This document shows positions 17,121 through 24,290 of a stretch of DNA of 64,000 bases, piece by piece. The stretch comes from Lysobacter enzymogenes (GTDB lineage: Bacteria > Pseudomonadota > Gammaproteobacteria > Xanthomonadales > Xanthomonadaceae). The DNA lies in contig NZ_CP067396.1 of the NCBI RefSeq assembly GCF_023617245.1, forward strand, positions 1,984,001 to 2,048,000. The letters are read 5' to 3'. The position numbers and the translations under genes are program-made. The notes below the pieces were generated by a model. It was given only the letters and a program-made list of their open reading frames with translations. It did no database searches and was not told the origin of the DNA. Within the stretch, counting starts at the first letter, position 1; every line of letters begins with the position of its first letter.

Positions 17121-18995
17121 ATGCGCCTGCCCGCGACCCTGACGCCCTGGCGGCCGTGGCTGGACTGGTTCGACCCGGACCTGGCCGGCGCGCTCGGCGA
17201 ACTGTTGCTGCGCCTGCATCCGCTGCTGGGCGCGTTCCGCCTGCGCGCGCAGAGCGGGCAGCTGGAACCCGAAGGCATCGACGACCTGCGCCGGCGCGGC
17301 AGCTACGAGCGCCTGCTGCTGAGCGAATGGGCGCTGGCCGACGCCGCGCCGGAGGAATTCGACCGTCGCGCCGCCGGCGGCGAGCACCTGTTCCTGAGCC
17401 CGAAGCTGGTCGCGCGTCAGGCCGATGCGCTGACCGTGGCGGTGTTCGACAGCGGCCCGGCGCAGCTGGGCGCGCCGCGGCTGCTGCATCTGGCCTTGTG
17501 GATTTTGCTGGCGCAGCGCGCGCAGGCGGCCAAGGCGCGGTTCGCGTGGGGCGTGCTCGGCATTCCCGGCGAACTGCACGAGGCCGCCAGCGCCGACCGC
17601 TTGCGGCAACTGCTCGATGCGCGCGCGTGGCGGTTCCGCGCCGACGCCGGCCATGCCGGCTCGAGCGCGGCGCGCGCGGCGCTGGAACAGCAATGGGCGC
17701 AGCACCTGGACGCGCTGGAGCCGAGCCCCGGCGAACGCTGGTCGATCGGCGCGCCGGGTCCGGGCCACGGGCTCGGCCACCGCGTCGGCATCGGCGCGGC
17801 GCAGGCGGGCGAACTGGCGGTGACGGTCAGCGCGGCGCGGGCGCGGCGCGAGGCGACCCTGGCCTTGCCCGATCCGGCGCGCGCGACGCGCTTGCTGCGC
17901 GGGCAGTTCGTGCTGGCGCGCGGCTCGAGCCTGGCGCCGCTCGTCGAGCACGACGGCGAGGTGCGGATCGTGCGCATGCGCAAGCGGATTTCGCTCAAGC
18001 AACCGCCGCTGTTCTCGGCCGACGGCCACGACGTGGCGGTGCCGCTGCTCGACGGCGCCGCGGCCTATGTGCAGCGCCTCAGCGGCAAGCGCCGGCTCGG
18101 CATGCCGACCCTGGTGCGCTGGGGCCCGGCGCGTTCGCTGCTGGCGGCGACGATCCACAAGCACCAGTTCGGCGGCGCGGTGGCGAGCGCGGCCGGGCTG
18201 GTGTTCTGGTCGCTGAGCGGTTTCAGCCACGGCGACCGTCCCGACGCGCTCAACAGCGCGCCCGGACAGGGCCGCTGGCTGCCGCTGACGCGGGTGCAGC
18301 CCGAACGCCAGGCCTACGACGCCGCGCCGGCGGCGGAACTGCTGATGCTGGCCGGCGGCAAGCTGTGGCGCTGGCGCCAGGACGCCGACTCCGCGCGCGC
18401 GGCCAGTTTCGGCAACGGCCCGTATTCCGAAGACGTGCTGGCGTTCGCGCCGATGCACGGCGCCTGGGTCGATTACCTGCGCGTGCGCGACAGCGAACTG
18501 CAGATCTGCTGCACGCGCGCCGGTTTCGGCGGGCAGATCCTGGCCAAGGCCGAGTGCGCGGGCACGCCGCTGTCGGCGTGGCTGCACGCCGAGCGGGTCG
18601 ATCGCCGCTATCTGCGCACCGCCGCGGTGGAACTGCGCATCGGCGGCCACGGCGGCGACCGCGCCGGCCTGTGGCGGGTGTTGCAATGGCTGGAGCAGGA
18701 CAAGACCGCCGATTTCGAGATCATCCTGCCGAGCGAGTGGAAGGTGATCGGGGTCGACGCCGGGCCCGAGGGTGCGGCCGCGTTGATCGCGATCAACCCC
18801 GACCGCACCGCGGTGCTGGCGATCGGCGAGAAAGAGCGCCGCACCCTGTACCAGTCGGCGACCCGGCTCAGCGTCGGCAGCGTCGCCGGCGGCGGCGAGA
18901 CCATCGCCCTGATCGATCTCGACGGCCGACTGGTGGTGTTGCACGAACGCGGCGCCAGCACCACGATCTACGCCGGGGGGAGCGCAGATGAGTGA
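17121..18995 (+). CDS. vWA-like and beta-propeller protein of the MoxR system
   Basis: 624 residues, cytoplasmic. After a short N-terminal domain (MRLPATLTPWRPWLDWFDPD), residues about 100-230 look like a von Willebrand A fold: LTVAVFDSGPAQLGAPRLLH followed by LALWILLAQRAQAAKARFAW. The MIDAS triad DxSxS is degenerate (Asp110, then G and A), so metal binding is doubtful. From about 250 to the end, repeated short strands with aromatic pairs (LAPLVEHDGEVRIVRMRK, LLMLAGGKLWRWRQD, AALIAINPDRTAVLAIG, IALIDLDGRLVVLHERG) suggest a beta-propeller. In the ternary systems the vWA partner is thought to dock with MoxR. The 3' end overlaps the bpX6-like gene by 8 nt. Confidence 0.7.
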   Translation: MRLPATLTPWRPWLDWFDPDLAGALGELLLRLHPLLGAFRLRAQSGQLEPEGIDDLRRRGSYERLLLSEWALADAAPEEFDRRAAGGEHLFLSPKLVARQADALTVAVFDSGPAQLGAPRLLHLALWILLAQRAQAAKARFAWGVLGIPGELHEAASADRLRQLLDARAWRFRADAGHAGSSAARAALEQQWAQHLDALEPSPGERWSIGAPGPGHGLGHRVGIGAAQAGELAVTVSAARARREATLALPDPARATRLLRGQFVLARGSSLAPLVEHDGEVRIVRMRKRISLKQPPLFSADGHDVAVPLLDGAAAYVQRLSGKRRLGMPTLVRWGPARSLLAATIHKHQFGGAVASAAGLVFWSLSGFSHGDRPDALNSAPGQGRWLPLTRVQPERQAYDAAPAAELLMLAGGKLWRWRQDADSARAASFGNGPYSEDVLAFAPMHGAWVDYLRVRDSELQICCTRAGFGGQILAKAECAGTPLSAWLHAERVDRRYLRTAAVELRIGGHGGDRAGLWRVLQWLEQDKTADFEIILPSEWKVIGVDAGPEGAAALIAINPDRTAVLAIGEKERRTLYQSATRLSVGSVAGGGETIALIDLDGRLVVLHERGASTTIYAGGSADE

Positions 18996-21810
18996 CGCGC
19001 ACGGCGCGCAGGTGCGGTATCCGGTATGGCGCGGCCAGCAGGCCGTGGCCGGGCTGTGGCTGCCGGCGGACTTGCTCAACGCGCAACAGCGCGGCGAACG
19101 CCTGCTGCATTGGTGGGCGCCGGGCTGCCGCGCCTGGCGCTTCGACCGCGGCCCCGCGCGCGGCGACCTGCTGCGCTTCGAGGCCGAACGCGCGCTGCAC
19201 TGCGACGACGCCGGCGGCACGCCGCTGTGCCGGATCGGCGCGCACGGCCTCTACGCCGGCCCGCTGACCGCGGCCGAACGCGAAGGTCTGGCGCCGGCCG
19301 ACGTGCATCTGGTGCTGGGCGGGCAGTCGCTGGCGCTGGATCTGGCCGACGGCGAAGCGCTGGACCCGTCGCTGGCGATCGAACTCGACGACTACGCCCT
19401 GCACGACACCTTCGTCTGCGACCGCGCGCTGCCCAAGCTGCAGCCGGACAAGATCGCCGGCAAGGCGGTGCGCGAACTGCTCGGCGACCGCATCGCGCCG
19501 CCGAGCGAGGAGCGCCAGCGCTTCCTGCGCGCGCTGGGCCGCAACCGCGACGATGCAGGCAACGACAAGCCGGGCCTGCTGGAACGCGCGACCGGTGCGC
19601 GCGACGGCGCCGCCGCGTGGTTGCTGCGCCGCTTTCCGGGGCTGGGTGTCGGCTTCGGCGGCGGTGGCGGCGCGGGTGGGTTCGGATCCGGATTCGGATT
19701 CGGATCCGGCGCCGGCGTGGCCGACGCGACGCCGTCCGGTGCCGCCGGCGGCATCGCCCAGCGCCGCAACACGGTGCTGCCGCAGCGCTGGCGCGCCGCG
19801 CTCGCGCGCATGGCCGCGGCCAGCGGCGCGGCGCGGCTGATCGGCCTGCGCCAGGGCGCCTACCTGCGCCGGCTGCTGGAACAGTTCGACCACGGCGATA
19901 CCCTGGAAGCCTTGCGCCACGCGCTGCCGATCGACGGCGACGACGCCGGTTCGCTCGGCCAGTCCTTCGGCACGCCGGGCCGCCGCGACGACCTCAGCCT
20001 GAGCGCGCAGCGCAACGTCGGCGCCAGCATCGGCGCGGGCCACGACATCCGCGAACTGCTGCGCCAGCGCTACCGCCGCGCGTTCGAGCGGCTCGACGGC
20101 GCGGGCAAGATCGACGAAGCGGTGTTCGTGCTGGCCGAGTTGCTCAACGCGCGCCAGGAAGCGCTGGACTATCTGGTCAAGCACGGGCGCGCGGCGCAGG
20201 CCGCGGAACTGGCCCTGGGCTGGGACATGCCGGCCGACGCGATCATCCGCCTGCTGATGCTGGCCGGCGACGTCGAGCGCGCGACGCTGGTGGCGCGCCG
20301 CGACAACGCCTTCGCGACGGCGCTGGCGCTGCTGGAAGGCGCGTCCGGACATCGCGCGCACGCGCTGAGCCTGCGCCGCGAATGGGGCCGCGCGCTGGCC
20401 GCGCAAGGGCGCTGGCTGGACGCGGTGGAAGCGGTGTGGCCGGACCCGGATTCGCGCGAACAGGCCGCGCGCTGGCTGCAGACCGCCGAGGCCGGCGGCG
20501 CCGAACTGTCGGCGCGCGCGCTGGTGCGCCGCGCCGCGCTGCTGCCCGACACCCTGCAGCACTACGCCGGGCGCGTCGCCGAACTGACCGACCCGGACGC
20601 GCCGGCGGCGCCGCGCGAAGCGCTCGGCCAGGCCCTGGCGACGATCGCGCACGCGCAGCGCAACCAGGCGCTGGCGCGGATCGCCGCGCGCGCGCTGCCG
20701 GCGCTGGCGGCCGACCGCGCCGGCGGCGCCAACGCGCTCGAACGCGCCCAGCTCGACCGCATCCGCGCGCTCGCCGCGGATCCCTGGCTCGACGCCGACC
20801 TGCCCGCGTGGGGCGTGCCGCCGACGCCGCCGGCGCTGCCGCTGTGGGAACGCCGCGCCGCGCTCGAGGCGAGCCTGCAGGCCGATCCCGGCCTGCAGGC
20901 GCCGCTGGATCTGGCCGCGCTCGGCGACGGCCGCTGGCTGGCCGCGTTCGGCGAAGCCGGCGCGGCGATGTTCGACGCCGCCGGCCGCTGCCTCAAGCGC
21001 TACGCGGCGCCCGCGCACCGGCTGGTGATCGGCGACAGCGGCGAGGTCGCGCTGGCGCTGGCGCGGCGCGAATCGGTCTGGCGCATCGCCCGGCTCGATC
21101 TGACCGGACACCGCATCGAAGATCTCGGCGCGTTGCCGCTGCAGTTCTTCGCCGACCGCTTCGACGGCGTCGCCTGGGCGGCGGTGTCCGGCCAGCGCAT
21201 CGTCGCCTTCGACGCCGGCCCGGTGGGCGAGGGCGGACGGCCGCTGCAGGTGCTGTGGAGCGTCGGCGACCTCGGCGGCGACATCGTCCAGGCGCGGTTC
21301 CTGCGCCACGACGAACTGTTCCTGGTCGCCGGCCGCGGCGTCACCACGGTCTGGCATTACCGCACCCATCCCAGCCGCGGGTTGGTCTCGCGCGAACCGG
21401 TCGAGGTGCCGGCGCACGGCTGGATGCTGCTCGACCCGCACAACACCGTCGACGACGTCGTCATCGCCGCCAACGAAGACGGCGGCATGCGCTTCTCGTT
21501 CCGCTTCGGCGGCCGCAACTGCGCGATCGACCTGGAACCGCCGGAACCGGTCGGCGGCGAATGCGAGAGCTCGCTGATCCCGCTGGCGCGCGGCTTCCTG
21601 GTGGTGCTGCACGGCGTCTACCGGATGCGCGCCTACCTGATCCGCCGCGGCAACGACGAGGCCGCGCGCTGCGTGGCGCGGATCGACTGGCCGCAGGCGC
21701 GGCTGCGCGCGCGCGAGCAGGCCGACCGGCTGGTGCTGTTCGACGACGAAGGGCGGGCGATGTCGATCGGGGCGGAGAGCTCGCAGGTGCGCAGCGTGCA
21801 GTTGCGTTGA
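18988..21810 (+). CDS. bpX6-like protein with beta-propeller C-terminus
   Basis: 940 residues, no signal peptide. The N-terminal about 190 residues (VRYPVWRGQQAVAGLWLPAD, LLHWWAPGCRAWRFDRGPAR, RGDLLRFEAERALHC) match what I recall of the bpX6 domain. A Gly/Phe/Ser-rich linker (about residues 215-255) follows. The middle (about 340-600) is helical and TPR-like (AVFVLAELLNARQEALDYLV, ALLEGASGHRAHALSLRREW, WLQTAEAGGAELSARALVRR). The last about 300 residues carry beta-propeller repeats (LAALGDGRWLAAFGEAGAAM, VAWAAVSGQRIVAFDAGP, FLVAGRGVTTVWHYRT). This is probably the large platform component of the ternary system. It ends the operon, before a bidirectional terminator. Confidence 0.7.
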   Translation: MSDAHGAQVRYPVWRGQQAVAGLWLPADLLNAQQRGERLLHWWAPGCRAWRFDRGPARGDLLRFEAERALHCDDAGGTPLCRIGAHGLYAGPLTAAEREGLAPADVHLVLGGQSLALDLADGEALDPSLAIELDDYALHDTFVCDRALPKLQPDKIAGKAVRELLGDRIAPPSEERQRFLRALGRNRDDAGNDKPGLLERATGARDGAAAWLLRRFPGLGVGFGGGGGAGGFGSGFGFGSGAGVADATPSGAAGGIAQRRNTVLPQRWRAALARMAAASGAARLIGLRQGAYLRRLLEQFDHGDTLEALRHALPIDGDDAGSLGQSFGTPGRRDDLSLSAQRNVGASIGAGHDIRELLRQRYRRAFERLDGAGKIDEAVFVLAELLNARQEALDYLVKHGRAAQAAELALGWDMPADAIIRLLMLAGDVERATLVARRDNAFATALALLEGASGHRAHALSLRREWGRALAAQGRWLDAVEAVWPDPDSREQAARWLQTAEAGGAELSARALVRRAALLPDTLQHYAGRVAELTDPDAPAAPREALGQALATIAHAQRNQALARIAARALPALAADRAGGANALERAQLDRIRALAADPWLDADLPAWGVPPTPPALPLWERRAALEASLQADPGLQAPLDLAALGDGRWLAAFGEAGAAMFDAAGRCLKRYAAPAHRLVIGDSGEVALALARRESVWRIARLDLTGHRIEDLGALPLQFFADRFDGVAWAAVSGQRIVAFDAGPVGEGGRPLQVLWSVGDLGGDIVQARFLRHDELFLVAGRGVTTVWHYRTHPSRGLVSREPVEVPAHGWMLLDPHNTVDDVVIAANEDGGMRFSFRFGGRNCAIDLEPPEPVGGECESSLIPLARGFLVVLHGVYRMRAYLIRRGNDEAARCVARIDWPQARLRAREQADRLVLFDDEGRAMSIGAESSQVRSVQLR

Positions 21811-21840
21811 GGTCGCCGCAGTCGGGTGTTCCCCGGTAGC

Positions 21841-21924
21841 AGCGGCGCGAGCCGCGACCGCGGCAACACAGTGCGTCGAACACCGCGTCTAGGCTGCGTT
21901 GGCGCGGTCGCGGCTCGCGCCGCT
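21841..21924. repeat. Family B intergenic palindrome
   Basis: Perfect 21-bp arms (21841-21861, beginning AGCGGCGCGAGCCGCGACC, and 21904-21924). It is related to the copy at 12326, but its inner hairpin is GGCGCGAGCC where the left arm there has GACGCGAGTC: a paired change. It lies between the convergent bpX6-like and M13 genes. Confidence 0.85.
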
Positions 21925-21953
21925 CCTGCAGGTGGCTTCAGGCGGCCGCAAAG

Positions 21954-21981
21954 AAAAAGCCCGGCAGGCGCCGGGCTTTTT
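21954..21981. terminator. Bidirectional intrinsic terminator
   Basis: AAAAAGCCCGGC-AGGC-GCCGGGCTTTTT: a GC stem with A-run and T-run on opposite sides, so it can end transcription of both the MoxR operon (plus) and the first M13 gene (minus). Confidence 0.9.
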
Positions 21982-22006
21982 CGTTATCCGCCAACCGCGC
22001 CGGCGA

Positions 22007-24022
22007 TCAGGGAAAGACCTTGATCTGCTGGTCGGCCTTGCGGGTCATCGCGGTGCCGGCCTTGCAGCCGTAGGCCTCGCCGAACGCGGGCAGGTTCGAC
22101 AGCGGGATGTTGGTGCGCCACTGGCCCGGGGCGTGGATGCCCGAGGCCGCGCGCTGCGCCGCGGCTTCCGGGCTCAGCTGCTGCGCCCACACGCCGGCCC
22201 AGGCCTTGAAGAAGGTCTGGTTGGCGTCCTTGTTCGCGGCCGGCTGGGCGGCGCGGTACGCGCTCCAGGCCAGCTCGACGCCGGCCTGGTCGGCGATGGC
22301 GACGTCGCGCACCTGGTTGCCGTTGACCTTGACCGAGCCCAGGCCCGGCCAGGATTCGGCGCTGTACTGCGCGGCCACGCGCGCGGCGAGCGCGTCCCAG
22401 GCCGAGACTTCGGCCGGGGTCCACCAGTCGCGCACTTCCTGCTTGGCGTTGACGTAGCGGCCGCGGCTGTCGAAACCGTGGGTCAGCTCGGCGCCGACCA
22501 GGGCGCCGAAGGAACCGTACTGCGCGGACTCCGGACGGCTCATGTCGAGCACCGGCGCCTGCAGCATCGCCGCGGTCACGATCAGGCGGTTCTGGGCGAT
22601 GTCGTAGGCCAGCGACGGCTCCTGCGGCAGCACGTCCCAGCGGCGGTCGGCGTTGCCGCGGCCGATCCGCTTCATTTCCTCGCGGTGGCGCCAGGTCGAG
22701 GCGATCAGCATGTTGCTGCCGAAGCTGCCGCGGCCCATCGGCTGCACGGTGTAGTCGAGGTCGCGCTTGGGCGTGCCGACTTCGATCTTGAGCTTGCCGA
22801 GCTTGGCGCGCGCTTCGTTCTTGACGCCGTCGCTGAAGCGGGTGTCGGCGTCGATGGCCTTGGCCAGCGCCTCGCGCACCTGCTGGGCGATCTGCTCGGC
22901 GCGCTGGTCGGTCGCGGCCGGCAGGTAGCGCGCGGCGTACTCGTGGCCGACCATCGGGCCGGCGGCGAGGGTGATCGCGTCGAGCACCGCCTGTTGGCGC
23001 GCGGGCTGCTCGCGCTGGCCGCGCAGGATCTTGCCGCGGAAGTCGAATTCGGCGTCGCGGAACGACTTGGCCAGGTACGGCGCCATCGAGTCGCCGACGC
23101 GCCAGCGCAGGTAGACCTTCCACTGCTCGGGCTTGAGCTGGTCGATCAGCTTGTCCATCTCGGCGAACAGCGCCGGATTGGCCATCGACACGCTGTCGTC
23201 GCTGACGCCCTGGGCCTTGAGGAAGTCGCCCAGCTGCAGGCGCTTGTAGGTCTTGCCCAGGGTGTTGGTGGCGACCGGCGCGTAGTTCGCGCGCGGATCG
23301 CGCAGGTCCGCCAGCGGCTTGGAGGCGCGGGCCAGGCGGGTTTCCAGGTCGATCACCAACTGCGACTCGGCGGCGAGCTTTTCCTTCGGCGTGCCGGTCA
23401 GGGTCAGGATCTTCTGCACGTAGACGTTGTACTGCGCCAGCAGCTGGCGGGTGTCGTTGTCGGTGCGGGTGTAGTAGGCCGGGTCCGGCAGGCCCAGGCC
23501 GCCCTGGCTGAAGTAGCCGATGTGGCGTTCCAGGTCCTGCAGGTCGATGTCGGCGCCGAAGTTGAACAGCACCGGGATGCCGACCTGGTGCAGGGCGGCG
23601 ATCGAGGCGGGGATGTCCTTGGACTTCTTGATCGCGTTGATGCGGCCCAGCAGCGGGGCGATCGGCTGCGAGCCGTCGCGCTCGACCGCGGCCTCGTCCA
23701 GGCCGCTGGCCCAGAAGTCGCCGAGCAGCTTCTGCACGTTGCCCTGCGGCGAGGTCATCGCGGTGTTGAGCAGTTCCAGCTGCTGGCGGCGGGCGTTGTT
23801 GGCCAGGGTTTCCAGCGCCGAGACCGAGGCGGCGCCGGACAGCGGGTTGGCGCGCAGCCAATCGGCGTTGGCGTTGCCGTAGAAGTCGGTGCAGGCGTTG
23901 GCGACGGCCGGGGCCTTGGACTTGGGCGCGGCCTTCTTCTTGGCGGCGTCGGCGGCGGGCGAGGCCAGGCCGGCGATGAGGCTCAGGGCGAGGGCGCAGG
24001 CAAGCGGGCGTAGGGTCAGCAT
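22007..24022 (-). CDS. M13-family metallopeptidase homologue lacking zinc ligands
   Basis: 671 residues from ATG 24022, which gives a normal signal peptide (MLTLRPLACALALSLIAGLA); ATG 24034 and 24058 are alternatives. The chain follows the M13 (neprilysin-like) fold from NACTDFYGNANADWLRANPL to the terminal peptidase domain. The active site is not conserved. HEMTHGYDDQG of its two neighbours reads AELTHGFDSRG here (Ala511, Glu512, His515). The downstream ENIADLGG reads VAIADQAG (574-581), so the third zinc ligand is Val. The substrate-binding NAYY is also lost (LAYD). The gene is otherwise full length and in frame, so it is probably a kept pseudo-enzyme, perhaps a binding or regulatory protein. 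It is convergent with the bpX6-like gene. Confidence 0.88.
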   Translation of the reverse strand: MLTLRPLACALALSLIAGLASPAADAAKKKAAPKSKAPAVANACTDFYGNANADWLRANPLSGAASVSALETLANNARRQQLELLNTAMTSPQGNVQKLLGDFWASGLDEAAVERDGSQPIAPLLGRINAIKKSKDIPASIAALHQVGIPVLFNFGADIDLQDLERHIGYFSQGGLGLPDPAYYTRTDNDTRQLLAQYNVYVQKILTLTGTPKEKLAAESQLVIDLETRLARASKPLADLRDPRANYAPVATNTLGKTYKRLQLGDFLKAQGVSDDSVSMANPALFAEMDKLIDQLKPEQWKVYLRWRVGDSMAPYLAKSFRDAEFDFRGKILRGQREQPARQQAVLDAITLAAGPMVGHEYAARYLPAATDQRAEQIAQQVREALAKAIDADTRFSDGVKNEARAKLGKLKIEVGTPKRDLDYTVQPMGRGSFGSNMLIASTWRHREEMKRIGRGNADRRWDVLPQEPSLAYDIAQNRLIVTAAMLQAPVLDMSRPESAQYGSFGALVGAELTHGFDSRGRYVNAKQEVRDWWTPAEVSAWDALAARVAAQYSAESWPGLGSVKVNGNQVRDVAIADQAGVELAWSAYRAAQPAANKDANQTFFKAWAGVWAQQLSPEAAAQRAASGIHAPGQWRTNIPLSNLPAFGEAYGCKAGTAMTRKADQQIKVFP

Positions 24023-24113
24023 CGCGTAGTCCATCCGGAGGATGCGGGAGTTTAACAATCCGGCGTGGGATGGCGGTGAACGGGGTTGGGAGTTCGGTGT
24101 CGTGACGCTGTTC

Positions 24114-24211
24114 CTCCTCCCGTTGGCGGGAGAAGGCGGCCCGAAGGGCCGGATGAGGGCAGCGGCGGGCGGCCCTCATCCCAACCCATCTCCCGCAAGC
24201 GGGAGAGGGGC
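24114..24211. repeat. Intergenic palindrome between the first and second M13 genes
   Basis: Facing copies of a CTCTCCCGCTTGCGGGAGA-type element: cctcccgttggcgggaga near 24117 and tctcccgcaagcgggaga near 24190, joined by a centre with CTCATCC/GGATGAGGGC pairs. This is a repeat type common in the gaps of related genomes. Confidence 0.75.
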
Positions 24212-24215
24212 TAAG

Positions 24216-24248
24216 CAAAAACAAAGGCCCGGGGAATCCCCGGGCCTT
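24216..24248 (-). terminator. Intrinsic terminator after the second M13 gene
   Basis: Read on the minus strand: stem GGCCCGGGGATTCCCCGGGCC followed by TTTGTTTTTGC, about 43 nt after the stop at 24291. Confidence 0.85.
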
Positions 24249-24290
24249 CGTCGATGCATCGGCTTCGGCGCAATTACCGCGCCGCCACGA

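Noticed and set aside
15534..19220. Minus-strand frame of over 1200 codons opposite the MoxR operon
   Set aside because: Shadow of the plus-strand genes: biased Arg/Ala/Gln content, no motifs, and it spans three real genes.
22007..24022. Sequencing error explaining the missing zinc ligands
   Set aside because: Three separate motifs (HEMTH, ENIADLGG, NAYY) are altered by substitutions with no frame change, which single errors would not give.
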